A stretch of 64,000 nt of DNA from Haloarcula rubripromontorii (GTDB lineage Archaea > Halobacteriota > Halobacteria > Halobacteriales > Haloarculaceae): contig NZ_LIUF01000004.1 of NCBI RefSeq assembly GCF_001280425.1, positions 476,076 to 540,075 of the forward strand. The letters are read 5' to 3'. Positions 25,298 to 33,575 of the stretch are shown one piece after another. Position 1 is the stretch's first letter. Every line of letters starts with the position of its first letter. The notes beneath the pieces were generated by a model. The model ran no database searches and had not been told where the DNA came from. It worked only from the letters and a program-made list of their open reading frames with translations. The translations under genes were made by a program, and so were the position numbers.

Positions 25298-27740
25298 CGA
25301 CGACGAGGCACCCACGGCCGACGGGGGGACGGCCTCGCAATCGGAGGCTGTCGAGGATAGGCGGTCCGAAGAACACCCGCTCGAATGGGACGAACCAGAG
25401 AACAACGACAAGGCACCCGACGAACGCGACAGTGTCTCCCACCGGACGGAGAAGTACGACGACCGAAAGCTCGTCACCGGGCAGGCGAAGTACACCGCCG
25501 ACTACGAGGAGCGGTATCCCGACCTGGCGTACGCGGCGGTCGTCCGGAGCGACATCCCACACGGCCGCGTGACCGACATCGACACAAGCGACGCCGAGGC
25601 GATGGACGGCGTCGACGCGGTCTTGACACCCGAATCCGACGCAGTGCCGGACGGAAAATACACCAGCGCCGGACAGTCCTATCCTGAACCGAGCCCGTGG
25701 GATATGCACGTATTAAACAAGCACGTCCGGTATATCGGCGACCCGATTGCCGCCGTCGCCGCCGAGGACCGGACAACTGCAACGGCCGCCGTCGAGGCCA
25801 TCGAGGTGTCCTACGAGGAATACGACTACGTCACTGACCCGGAGGCGGCCTTCGACGAAAACGCGCCGCAGTTGTTCGAGGACGTCGAGGTCGAGAACGA
25901 GATCGTCGGCCACGATTACGACCGCAACCGGATGGCACACATCGGGGGCGAACTGGGCGACGTGGCCGCGGCGCTCGACGGCGAGACTCACGTCCACGAG
26001 ACCGAATGGGAGACGATTCGACAGTCCCACGCCAACGTCGAGAAACACACCTCGTTGGCGTACACGAACGAGGATGACCGCCACGTCCTCATCACCAGCA
26101 CGCAGGTGCCCAACCACACCCGGAGACAGCTCGCCCACCTGTTCGACATCCCCATCCGTGACATCCGTGTGCAGAAACCCCGCGTCGGCGGCGGGTTCGG
26201 CGGGAAACAGGCGATGGTGGTCGAGCCGATTCCGCTGGCGCTCTCGCTCGCAACCGACCGCCCGGTCCTGTACGAAGCCAGCCGCGAGGAGGAGTTCTAC
26301 GCGATGCGCTCGCGCCACCCGATGAAGGTCAAAGCGAAGACCGCCGTCACCGACGAGGGCGACATCGTGGCCATCGACATCTACGCGCTGTCGAACACCG
26401 GCGCGTACGGGAGCCACGGCATGACCGTCGCGGGCAACGTCGGGAGCAAGCCGCTGCCGCTGTACTCGAAGGTCCCCAACGCCCGCTTCGAGGCCGATAT
26501 CGTCCACACGAACACGCCACAGACCGGGGCGATGCGGGGCTACGGCGCGCCACAGGGCACGCTCGCGCTGGAAGGCCATCTCGACGAGGTGGCTCGCGAC
26601 CTCGGTCTCGACCCTATCGAATTCCGGCGGCGGCATCACATGGAAGTCGGCGACCTCGACGAGATCGCGGGAATGATGGGCGGGGAGGGAGCGAACCGCC
26701 GTATCCGCTCGTGTGGCCTCGACGAGTGCATCGAGCGTGGCAAGGACGCCATCGGCTACGACGACCTCGAACAGCCCGACGAGGACCATCTGCACCGCGG
26801 CATCGGGATGGCGCTGTCCGCACAGGGGACCGGCGTCGCCGGGGACGAACTCGGGGCCGCCCAGATAATGATGAACGAGGACGGGAGCTTCCATCTGCAG
26901 GTCGGCGGCGTCGACATCGGGACGGGCGCTGACACGGCGTTCCTCCAGATTGCCGCCGAGGTACTGGGCTGTGACGAGGACGACATAATCGTCAAATCCG
27001 CTGATACTGACGTAACACCCTTCGACTACGGGGCGTACGCCTCTTCGACAACATACATCAGCGGCATGGCCGTCAAGAAAGCCGCGGAGGATGCGAAAGC
27101 GCGAATTCTCCACTGGGGGTCGAAGCTGCTAGAGGAGCCAGTCGAGGAGCTGGAAACCGGCGACGGAACCGTGTACAGCGAGGCCAGCGGCGATTCGGTC
27201 ACACTCGAAGACATCGGCTACGAGGCCGCCTACGGCGGCGACGAGCGCGAACACATCTTAGGGAAGGGGACCCACTGCACCGAGGAGAGTCCCCCGCCGT
27301 TCGCTGCGCAGTTCGCCGACGTGACGGTCGACGAGACCACCGGGGAGTTCGAAGTTCAGAAACTGGTCGTCGCCGTCGACTGCGGCGTCGCAATCAACCC
27401 CGGCATGGCCGAGGGCCAAATCGAGGGCGCGAACCACATGAGCTACGAGATGGCCGTCAGCGACGGAATCACGCTCGACGACGAGGGACGGGCAGAGATA
27501 GCTGACTTCGACGAGTACGGCCTGCCATCGGCGACAGAGACGCCGCCAATCGAGTCGATTCTGGTCGAGACCCACGAACCGACCGGTCCCTTCGGCGCGA
27601 AGTCGGTCGCCGAAGTCCCGACCAACACGGTTCCACCGGCGCTGTCAAACGCCGTCAGAGACGCCGTCGGCGTCCGTATCCGGGAGATGCCGATTACCGC
27701 CGATAAGATCAAGACGCAACTGGACGAGCGCAACTCCTGA
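25290..27740 (+). CDS. Mo-hydroxylase large (molybdopterin) subunit 1
   Basis: An 816-residue molybdenum-binding subunit of the xanthine oxidase family, probably selenium-dependent by context. It has a charged N-terminal extension of about 50 residues, then the a/b hammerhead and Mo-cofactor domains: RVGGGFGGKQ, MRGYGAPQG, GGVDIGTGADT, and near the C-terminus PTGPFGAKSVAE with the catalytic glutamate. The start ATG at 25290 has a strong ggaggtga 4-12 bases upstream. No FAD-binding (CoxM) subunit gene accompanies it. Likely substrates are xanthine, hypoxanthine, nicotinate or another N-heterocycle. Confidence 0.88.
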   Translation: MSSDDEAPTADGGTASQSEAVEDRRSEEHPLEWDEPENNDKAPDERDSVSHRTEKYDDRKLVTGQAKYTADYEERYPDLAYAAVVRSDIPHGRVTDIDTSDAEAMDGVDAVLTPESDAVPDGKYTSAGQSYPEPSPWDMHVLNKHVRYIGDPIAAVAAEDRTTATAAVEAIEVSYEEYDYVTDPEAAFDENAPQLFEDVEVENEIVGHDYDRNRMAHIGGELGDVAAALDGETHVHETEWETIRQSHANVEKHTSLAYTNEDDRHVLITSTQVPNHTRRQLAHLFDIPIRDIRVQKPRVGGGFGGKQAMVVEPIPLALSLATDRPVLYEASREEEFYAMRSRHPMKVKAKTAVTDEGDIVAIDIYALSNTGAYGSHGMTVAGNVGSKPLPLYSKVPNARFEADIVHTNTPQTGAMRGYGAPQGTLALEGHLDEVARDLGLDPIEFRRRHHMEVGDLDEIAGMMGGEGANRRIRSCGLDECIERGKDAIGYDDLEQPDEDHLHRGIGMALSAQGTGVAGDELGAAQIMMNEDGSFHLQVGGVDIGTGADTAFLQIAAEVLGCDEDDIIVKSADTDVTPFDYGAYASSTTYISGMAVKKAAEDAKARILHWGSKLLEEPVEELETGDGTVYSEASGDSVTLEDIGYEAAYGGDEREHILGKGTHCTEESPPPFAAQFADVTVDETTGEFEVQKLVVAVDCGVAINPGMAEGQIEGANHMSYEMAVSDGITLDDEGRAEIADFDEYGLPSATETPPIESILVETHEPTGPFGAKSVAEVPTNTVPPALSNAVRDAVGVRIREMPITADKIKTQLDERNS

Positions 27741-27773
27741 CTCGGAACGGGGTGCCAGTCACGGCAAAACCCG

Positions 27774-27780
27774 GTGTGGC
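27774..27780 (+). promoter_or_regulatory. GTGTGGC motif before second Mo-hydroxylase operon
   Basis: GTGTGGC lies 82 bases before the ATG at 27856, and a TATA candidate gctatttacc at about 27808-27817 follows. The same spacing, motif about 80 bases before the start, is seen at 10671. Confidence 0.4.
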
Positions 27781-27855
27781 GGCGTGCCATATCGCAAATC
27801 CGCGATAGCTATTTACCGTTCTGTTCGTCACGTACCTGACATAGCTAGCGAGCTG

Positions 27856-28434
27856 ATGAGCCATATGGAAATCGAACTGGAACTGAACGGTGTGGAGCGG
27901 ACTGTCGAAGCATCGAAGTCCGATTCGCTGCTCGATGTCCTTCGACGGAACGGGTACACTGGCGCGAAGCGGGGGTGTGACACCGGCGCGTGTGGCTTCT
28001 GTACGGTACACGTCGACGGTGAGCCGGTGAAATCCTGCGTCGAGCCGGTGACGAAAGTGCAGGGCGCATCCGTCGAGACAATCGAAGGGCTGGGTACACA
28101 GGACGACCTGCATCCGGTGCAACAGGCATTCGTGGAGAATACTGCGCTACAGTGTGGGTTTTGCATTCCCGGGATGATTATGCGCTCAACGGCGCTACTA
28201 GAAGCGAATCCGGCCCCGACCGAACAGGAGGTTCGGGAAGCGCTGTCGGACAATCTCTGTCGATGTACTGGCTACAAGAAAATCGTCGAAGCGGTACTGG
28301 ACGCCGCCGAGCAGATGGACGACGGGACAGCCGTGGCCGCGGACGGTGGACGGGCACTCGATAGCGACGATGGAGCCACCACCGAAGTCGAGTGTTCACG
28401 CACCGACTGCGGCTGCACGGAGGGCGAGAAGTGA
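27856..28434 (+). CDS. Mo-hydroxylase [2Fe-2S] subunit 2
   Basis: A 192-residue iron-sulfur subunit with both clusters complete. The N-terminal set is C41, C46, C49 and C61 (GCDTGACGFC, then SC), and the C-terminal set is CGFC and CRC. It has a Cys-rich tail (VECSRTDCGC), like its paralog at 24743. The ATG at 27856 or the one at 27865 could serve. It ends with aagtga, and the next gene starts at the GTG within that string, so the two are coupled. Confidence 0.88.
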   Translation: MSHMEIELELNGVERTVEASKSDSLLDVLRRNGYTGAKRGCDTGACGFCTVHVDGEPVKSCVEPVTKVQGASVETIEGLGTQDDLHPVQQAFVENTALQCGFCIPGMIMRSTALLEANPAPTEQEVREALSDNLCRCTGYKKIVEAVLDAAEQMDDGTAVAADGGRALDSDDGATTEVECSRTDCGCTEGEK

Positions 28435-30911
28435 GCGATTCCGACCGTGCCCGGGAGACGGCCGAGCAGTCCGACAGGACAGGAATAGAGGAAGCGGATG
28501 CTGCCGAAGCCGAGAGGGAGGCAGCGGCGGACATCGCACGCGAACCCGACCGGAAAGCCGAATCCGAGCGCGACGCCATTACCGTGAACGAAGAGAAAGA
28601 CGACGCGCGGAAAATCGTGACTGGTGAAGCCCGTTACACGGCGGACTACCGCGACCGGTTTCCGGACCTCGCTCACGGGACGGTAGTTCGCAGCGACATC
28701 GCTCACGGCTACGTCGAAGCAGTCGATACGAGCGCAGCCGAAGCGATGGATGGCGTCGACGCCGTCATCACGCCGTTCGACGATGTGGTTCCGGACAAAC
28801 TGTACTCCAGTTCGGGCCAGTCCTACCCCGAGCCGAGTCCGTGGGATCTGAAAGTGTTGCGCGAACACGTCCGCTTCGTCGGTGACCCGGTCGCCGCAGT
28901 GGCAGCTGACGACCCGGAAACGGCCGACCGAGCCGCACGGAAAATCGAAGTCGAGTACCAGGAGCTGGACGCCGTCTTCGACCCCGAAGAAGCACTCGAC
29001 GAGGACGCGCCACAGCTGTTCGAAACCGACGACGTGGAGAACAAGCAGTCGGGCGCAGACTACAGCCGAAACCTCGAATCACACTTCGAGGGGGAACTCG
29101 GTGACGTTGCTGGGGCGGTCGAACGAGCGGAGAGTGAGGACGACCGGCACGTCATCGAGACGGAGTGGGAAACGCCGTACCAGTCCCACTGCGTCCCGGA
29201 ACCGCACACAACCATCGCCTACACGGACGAGGATGACCGGCACACGTTCATTACAGCGACGCAGGTCCCCTTTCACACCCGCCGCCAGATAGCACACCTG
29301 TTCGACGTGCCCATCCGCGACGTGCGAGTGAAGAAGCCGCGAATCGGCGCTGGATTCGGGTCAAAACAGGAGATGGCAATCGAGCCGATAACGTTCGCAC
29401 TGCATCTGGCGGCCGACCGGCCGGTCAAACTGGAGATGAGCCGGCAAGAGGAGTTCACCGCGCTTCGCTTTCGGCATCCGATGCAAATGCGGATGCAGAC
29501 CGCAGTGACTGACGACGGCGACATCGAGGCAATGGATCTCTACACACTGTCGAACTCTGGAGCCTACGGAACCCACGGCATGACTGTCGCAAACAACGTC
29601 GGAACGAAGCCGCTCCCGCTCTATCCACGCGTCCCGAACGTCCGCTTTTCCGGGGATGTGGTGCATACGAACCTCCCGATGGGGGCGGCCATGCGAGGGT
29701 ACGGCGCGCCGCAGGGCCATTTCGCCGTCGAGTCACACATGGACGAGGTGGCCCGCCGCCTCGACCTTGACCCAATCGAGTTCCGCCTGCAGAACGCGGT
29801 CCGCGAGGGTGATCTCGACCGGAGCGTCGCAATTCTGAAAGACGGTGACCGCTTCACCAGGGAGATTCGCTCGTGTGGCATCCGCGACTGTGTCGACCGC
29901 GGGAAGGAAGCCATTGGCTACGACGACCTCGAACAGCCCGACGAGGACCACCGCAAGCGCGGGGTCGGAATGGCGCTTATCGCCCAGGGAAGCGGCGTTG
30001 CGGGAAAGGAACTCGGCGCGGCACAGGTACAGATGAACGAAGACGGGAGTTTCCACCTGCAGGTCGGCGGCGTCGACACCGGCACGGGCGCGGACACGAT
30101 GTTCTCTCAGATCACCGCCGAGGTGCTGGGCTGCACGCCGGACGATGTCGTCGTCATCGCCGCCGACACCGATCTGACGCCGTTCGATTACGGCGCGTAC
30201 GCCTCCTCGACGACGTACATCAGCGGTCGAGCGGTGAAGAAGGCCGCAGAAGACGCGAAAGAGCGGGTGCTGGAGTGGGGGTCGAAACTGCTCGACGAGC
30301 CGCCGGAAGCGCTCGACACTGGCGACGGCGGCGTGTACAGCGAGCGAACCGGGAACCGTGTCTCGCTGGAGGAGATCGGCTACGAAGCGACCTACGGCGA
30401 CGACGAGCGCGAACACATCCTCGGTGACGGCAGCCACTCGACCGACGAGAGTCCACCGCCGTACGGTGCGCAGTTCGTCGACGTAACTGTCGATACGGAG
30501 ACCGGCGAGTACGAACTCAACAAACTGGTGTTCGCGGCGGACTGCGGCGTCGCCATCAATCCCGCGCTGGTCGAAGGCCAGATAGAGGGCGGCGAGCACA
30601 TGAGCCTCGAATACGCCACGAGCGGCGACCTGACCTTCGACGAGGACGGGAACCCGGACGTACTCGGCTTTCGCCAGTACGGGATGCCGCGGACGACCGA
30701 CCACCCAGAAATGGAGACGATTCTCGTGGAAACACACGAACCCACGGGTCCGTTCGGCGCGAAGTCCATCGCGGAACTCCCGACAAACGGGGTCCCGCCA
30801 GCCCTTTCGAACGCGATCCGCGACGCCGTCGGCGTTCGGCTGACCGAGCTACCGTTCACTGCGGACGACCTGAAGGCGGCATTTGATGAGCAGTCTGCAG
30901 ACGGTAGATAG
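28431..30911 (+). CDS. Mo-hydroxylase large (molybdopterin) subunit 2
   Basis: An 826-residue paralog of the 25290 gene, near 60 percent identical by eye. It begins at a GTG overlapping the stop of the Fe-S subunit by 4 bases, with ggaggg 6 bases upstream. Mo-site motifs are RIGAGFGSKQ, MRGYGAPQG, GGVDTGTGADT and PTGPFGAKSIAE. The first glycine loop differs from copy 1 (GGGFGGK against GAGFGSK), which may mean a different substrate. It is followed at 100 bases by the DsrE/F/H-XdhC-YqeB operon. Confidence 0.88.
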   Translation: MSDSDRARETAEQSDRTGIEEADAAEAEREAAADIAREPDRKAESERDAITVNEEKDDARKIVTGEARYTADYRDRFPDLAHGTVVRSDIAHGYVEAVDTSAAEAMDGVDAVITPFDDVVPDKLYSSSGQSYPEPSPWDLKVLREHVRFVGDPVAAVAADDPETADRAARKIEVEYQELDAVFDPEEALDEDAPQLFETDDVENKQSGADYSRNLESHFEGELGDVAGAVERAESEDDRHVIETEWETPYQSHCVPEPHTTIAYTDEDDRHTFITATQVPFHTRRQIAHLFDVPIRDVRVKKPRIGAGFGSKQEMAIEPITFALHLAADRPVKLEMSRQEEFTALRFRHPMQMRMQTAVTDDGDIEAMDLYTLSNSGAYGTHGMTVANNVGTKPLPLYPRVPNVRFSGDVVHTNLPMGAAMRGYGAPQGHFAVESHMDEVARRLDLDPIEFRLQNAVREGDLDRSVAILKDGDRFTREIRSCGIRDCVDRGKEAIGYDDLEQPDEDHRKRGVGMALIAQGSGVAGKELGAAQVQMNEDGSFHLQVGGVDTGTGADTMFSQITAEVLGCTPDDVVVIAADTDLTPFDYGAYASSTTYISGRAVKKAAEDAKERVLEWGSKLLDEPPEALDTGDGGVYSERTGNRVSLEEIGYEATYGDDEREHILGDGSHSTDESPPPYGAQFVDVTVDTETGEYELNKLVFAADCGVAINPALVEGQIEGGEHMSLEYATSGDLTFDEDGNPDVLGFRQYGMPRTTDHPEMETILVETHEPTGPFGAKSIAELPTNGVPPALSNAIRDAVGVRLTELPFTADDLKAAFDEQSADGR

Positions 30912-30964
30912 ATTTGTTTCGGGCAGTTTTCCGCTTCGTAATATCACACACGGAGTGTTTTTCA

Positions 30965-30990
30965 GTGTGTCGAGCAAACTATTAAGCGCT
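30965..30990 (+). promoter_or_regulatory. promoter of the DsrE/F/H operon
   Basis: GTGTGTC (30965-30971) is preceded by cacacac near 30944, and the TATA candidate aactattaagc (about 30977-30987) lies 25-35 bases before the ATG at 31012. Confidence 0.45.
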
Positions 30991-31011
30991 GTTCGGGAAA
31001 ACTTCGTCAGT

Positions 31012-31383
31012 ATGGCGTACATCGGTTTTCTGCTGACAGGGGGACCCTTCGACAGTGAGCGGTGGCGCACCGCCTACGAGCTGGGGCGGGCGGCGCTGGA
31101 TCAGGGCCACGAGGTGAGCTACTTCCACTATCTCGACGGCGCGCTCGTTCCTGTCGCGGACCAGACCCTGCCCGGCTGTTCGGACAGCGGGCTGTACGAC
31201 GAGATGCCGACAGAGAAGTTTCAGGAACTCATTGCGGACGGAGCGGCGGTCATCTGCTGTGGGCTCTGTGTCGACGCACGCGGCATCGACGCGCCCGCCG
31301 ACTACCCAGATGGCGTCGAAGTCGGGCTGCTGCCGGACCTTGCGGACATCATCGGCGAGGCCGACCGGGTGGTCTCGCTATGA
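31012..31383 (+). CDS. DsrE/TusD-like sulfur (selenium) relay protein
   Basis: A 123-residue DsrE-family protein (MAYIGFLLTGGPF). The motif AVICCGLCVDARGI places C86 where TusD/DsrE carries its persulfide cysteine, with C82 and C83 beside it. TusD forms a hexamer with TusC and TusB and passes sulfur from TusA. Here the gene heads a four-gene coupled operon (ATGA overlaps) ending in the XdhC-YqeB fusion. That ties it to Mo-cofactor sulfuration or selenation rather than to tRNA. The start at 31012 is preferred to an upstream frame that would overlap the previous gene. Confidence 0.82.
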   Translation: MAYIGFLLTGGPFDSERWRTAYELGRAALDQGHEVSYFHYLDGALVPVADQTLPGCSDSGLYDEMPTEKFQELIADGAAVICCGLCVDARGIDAPADYPDGVEVGLLPDLADIIGEADRVVSL

Positions 31384-31733
31384 AACGGGATGTCGTCGTC
31401 CTGCTCACCCGTGCGCCGTGTGGGCGTGTCCATATCCCGGAGGGGCTGCGCGCCGCCCGTGGTGTTGCGGCCGGCTTCGACATGCACGACGTGACCGTGA
31501 TATTCACACAGGACGGCGTGTACGGCGCTCGAAAGGCCGTCGACCGCAACGCGCTCAACATGGGCGGACACGTCGCCGATCTGGAAGAACAGGGCGGACA
31601 GATGGTTGCGGACAGCGTGGCGATGGCCGAGCGCGGTGTCGACGAGAGGGACATCGCCGACGACGTGGCCGTCTGGTCGGACGACCGCGTTACCGCCCGC
31701 ATCCGTGATGCCGACCGAACACTGGACTTCTGA
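31380..31733 (+). CDS. DsrF/TusC-like relay protein
   Basis: A 117-residue DsrE-superfamily protein beginning MKRDVVVLLTRAPCG. A cysteine at position 14 follows the first strand, and IPEGLRAARG, TVIFTQDGVYGARKAVD is the typical second core. The ATG overlaps the stop of the preceding gene (ATGA), so translation is coupled. It is the middle member of a DsrE-DsrF-DsrH order like tusDCB. Confidence 0.8.
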   Translation: MKRDVVVLLTRAPCGRVHIPEGLRAARGVAAGFDMHDVTVIFTQDGVYGARKAVDRNALNMGGHVADLEEQGGQMVADSVAMAERGVDERDIADDVAVWSDDRVTARIRDADRTLDF

Positions 31734-31735
31734 CA

Positions 31736-31981
31736 ATGCTGTATCTCATCGACAAGCCGATGGCAGAAATCGGGCTGCGTACCGCCGCCGGGGACCCCGA
31801 GGCACGCGTCGTTCTGATTCAGGACGGGGTCTACCTCACGCCGGATATCGACGCCCCCGTCTCAGCGGTCGCGAGAGACGTGGATGTGCGTGGCGTCTCG
31901 CTACCACCGGACATCGACCGAATATCATACGACACCGTAGTCGAGCATCTCGTCGAACAGGAGGTCAAGAGCTTCGTATGA
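31736..31981 (+). CDS. DsrH/TusB-like relay protein
   Basis: An 81-residue protein (MLYLIDKPMAEIGL) with VVLIQDGVYLTP, the DsrH/TusB pattern. It contains no cysteine, so it would be structural rather than a sulfur carrier. Its stop overlaps the start of the XdhC-YqeB gene (ATGA). The order matches tusD-tusC-tusB. Confidence 0.78.
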   Translation: MLYLIDKPMAEIGLRTAAGDPEARVVLIQDGVYLTPDIDAPVSAVARDVDVRGVSLPPDIDRISYDTVVEHLVEQEVKSFV

Positions 31982-33558
31982 GCCTGTTCGAACGACTCGA
32001 CGAACTGGCCGCGAAGGGAGAACCGGCAACACTCCTGACTATCGTCCGCAAGGACGGCAGTGCACCGCGGGACGTAGGAGACAAGATGATAGTCACAGGC
32101 GACGACGAGTACGGGACCATCGGGGGTGGCACGGTCGAGCATCTCGCCGTACAGGACGCCCGGTCAGTGCTTTCAGGGGCCGACGACCCCGGCGTCCGGA
32201 CGTACGAACTCGAACCCGGCGGCAACACGGGTATGGTCTGTGGCGGCGAGATGGACGTGTTCATCGACCGCGTTCGCGGGCAGGCACGGCTCTATATCGC
32301 CGGCGGCGGCCACATCGGCGTCGAGCTGGCTCCGCTGGCCGAGCGGCTGGGGTACGCCGTCACCGTAGTCGACGACCGCGAGGCGTACGCCGACCCGGGG
32401 CAGTTCCCAGACGACACGGACGTGATTCACGGCGACTACGGCGACGTACTCGGTGACCTCCCGATGGGGACGGAGACAGCCGTGGCCGTCGCGACGCGAA
32501 GCGGGACGTTCGATCAGGAGGCCGTCGCAGCGGCGCTGGACGGTGGGGCTGGCTACGTCGGCCTCGTCGCCAGCGAGACGAAGGCCGACCACGTCCTCGA
32601 CTCGCTCGTCGAGTCGGGGTACGCCCGACGGGACCTCAGCCGGGTCCGAACGCCGGTGGGACTCGACCTCGGCGGGAGCGGGCCGGCCGCCGTCGCGCTC
32701 TCGATTCTCGCCGAGGTCACTATGGACCGCCACGACGCGACCGGCGAGCGGGCGACACGGTTGAACCTCGACGACCTGGTCGTCGTCCGCGGCGGCGGCG
32801 ACCTCGGGAGCGGCGTCGTCTATCGCCTCAAGCAGGCTGGCTTTCCGGTGATTGTCACAGAGGTCGAACAGCCGACCGTCGTCCGGCGGGCGGTCGCCTT
32901 CGGCGCGGCGCTGTACGAAGACGAAGTGACGGTCGAAGGAGTCACTGGCCGGGCAGCCGCGGACATCGACGAGACACTGGAACTGCTTGCCGACGATGTC
33001 GTGCCGGTACTCGTTGACCCCGAGGCGGCCGTCGCCGACGAACTCGACGCCACAGTCCTCGTCGATGCTATCATGGCGAAAGGGACGTTCGACACCGGTA
33101 CTCGAAGGTCTGACGCCGACGTCGTGGTCGGAATGGGGCCGGGGTTCGAGGCCGGCGAGAGTGTCGACGCGGTCGTCGAGACTGACCGCGGGCACGAACT
33201 CGGTCGGGTGTTCTACGAGGGGACAGCGAGCGAGTACGACGGCGAGCCGGGCGAGCGTCGCGGCTACACCCACGAACGGGTGCTCCGCGCGCCGACTGAT
33301 GGTGAGTGGACCCCAACAGTCGCCATCGGCGATACTGTCACAGCTGGCGATGTGGTCGGTACGGTCGGTGACCGGCCGGTCGAGACAGAAATAGACGGGC
33401 TGGTTCGTGGCCTCGTTCACGCCGACCTCAGCGTCAGTGAAGGCACTAAGCTCGGCGATGTCGACCCCCGTGGCGAGTCTGTCGACCCGACGAAGATCTC
33501 CGACAAGGCGCTGTGTCTCGGCGGCGGGGTGCTGGAGGCAGTGCTGCGGTTGCAGTAG
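31978..33558 (+). CDS. XdhC-YqeB fusion, Mo-hydroxylase (seleno)maturation factor
   Basis: A 526-residue fusion. Residues 1-258 are XdhC/CoxF-like: the early VRKDGSAPRDVGDKM segment, TIGGGTVE, MVCGG with C88, and a Rossmann GGGHIG at 109-114. Residues 263-526 match YqeB, the marker of selenium-dependent molybdenum hydroxylase loci: RGGGDLGSG at 271-279, then VDAIMAKGT, GMGPGFEAG and LCLGGGVLEAV. XdhC binds Mo cofactor and guides its sulfuration; YqeB is needed for the labile selenium form. Fusion implies direct hand-over. It is the last gene of the relay operon and convergent with selD (17 bases). Confidence 0.88.
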   Translation: MSLFERLDELAAKGEPATLLTIVRKDGSAPRDVGDKMIVTGDDEYGTIGGGTVEHLAVQDARSVLSGADDPGVRTYELEPGGNTGMVCGGEMDVFIDRVRGQARLYIAGGGHIGVELAPLAERLGYAVTVVDDREAYADPGQFPDDTDVIHGDYGDVLGDLPMGTETAVAVATRSGTFDQEAVAAALDGGAGYVGLVASETKADHVLDSLVESGYARRDLSRVRTPVGLDLGGSGPAAVALSILAEVTMDRHDATGERATRLNLDDLVVVRGGGDLGSGVVYRLKQAGFPVIVTEVEQPTVVRRAVAFGAALYEDEVTVEGVTGRAAADIDETLELLADDVVPVLVDPEAAVADELDATVLVDAIMAKGTFDTGTRRSDADVVVGMGPGFEAGESVDAVVETDRGHELGRVFYEGTASEYDGEPGERRGYTHERVLRAPTDGEWTPTVAIGDTVTAGDVVGTVGDRPVETEIDGLVRGLVHADLSVSEGTKLGDVDPRGESVDPTKISDKALCLGGGVLEAVLRLQ

Positions 33559-33575
33559 AAGGGTCCTACTCGACG

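Noticed and set aside
25713-27113. 466-residue antisense frame
   Set aside because: Mirror of the Mo-hydroxylase large subunit, a usual result of GC-rich codon use in haloarchaea.
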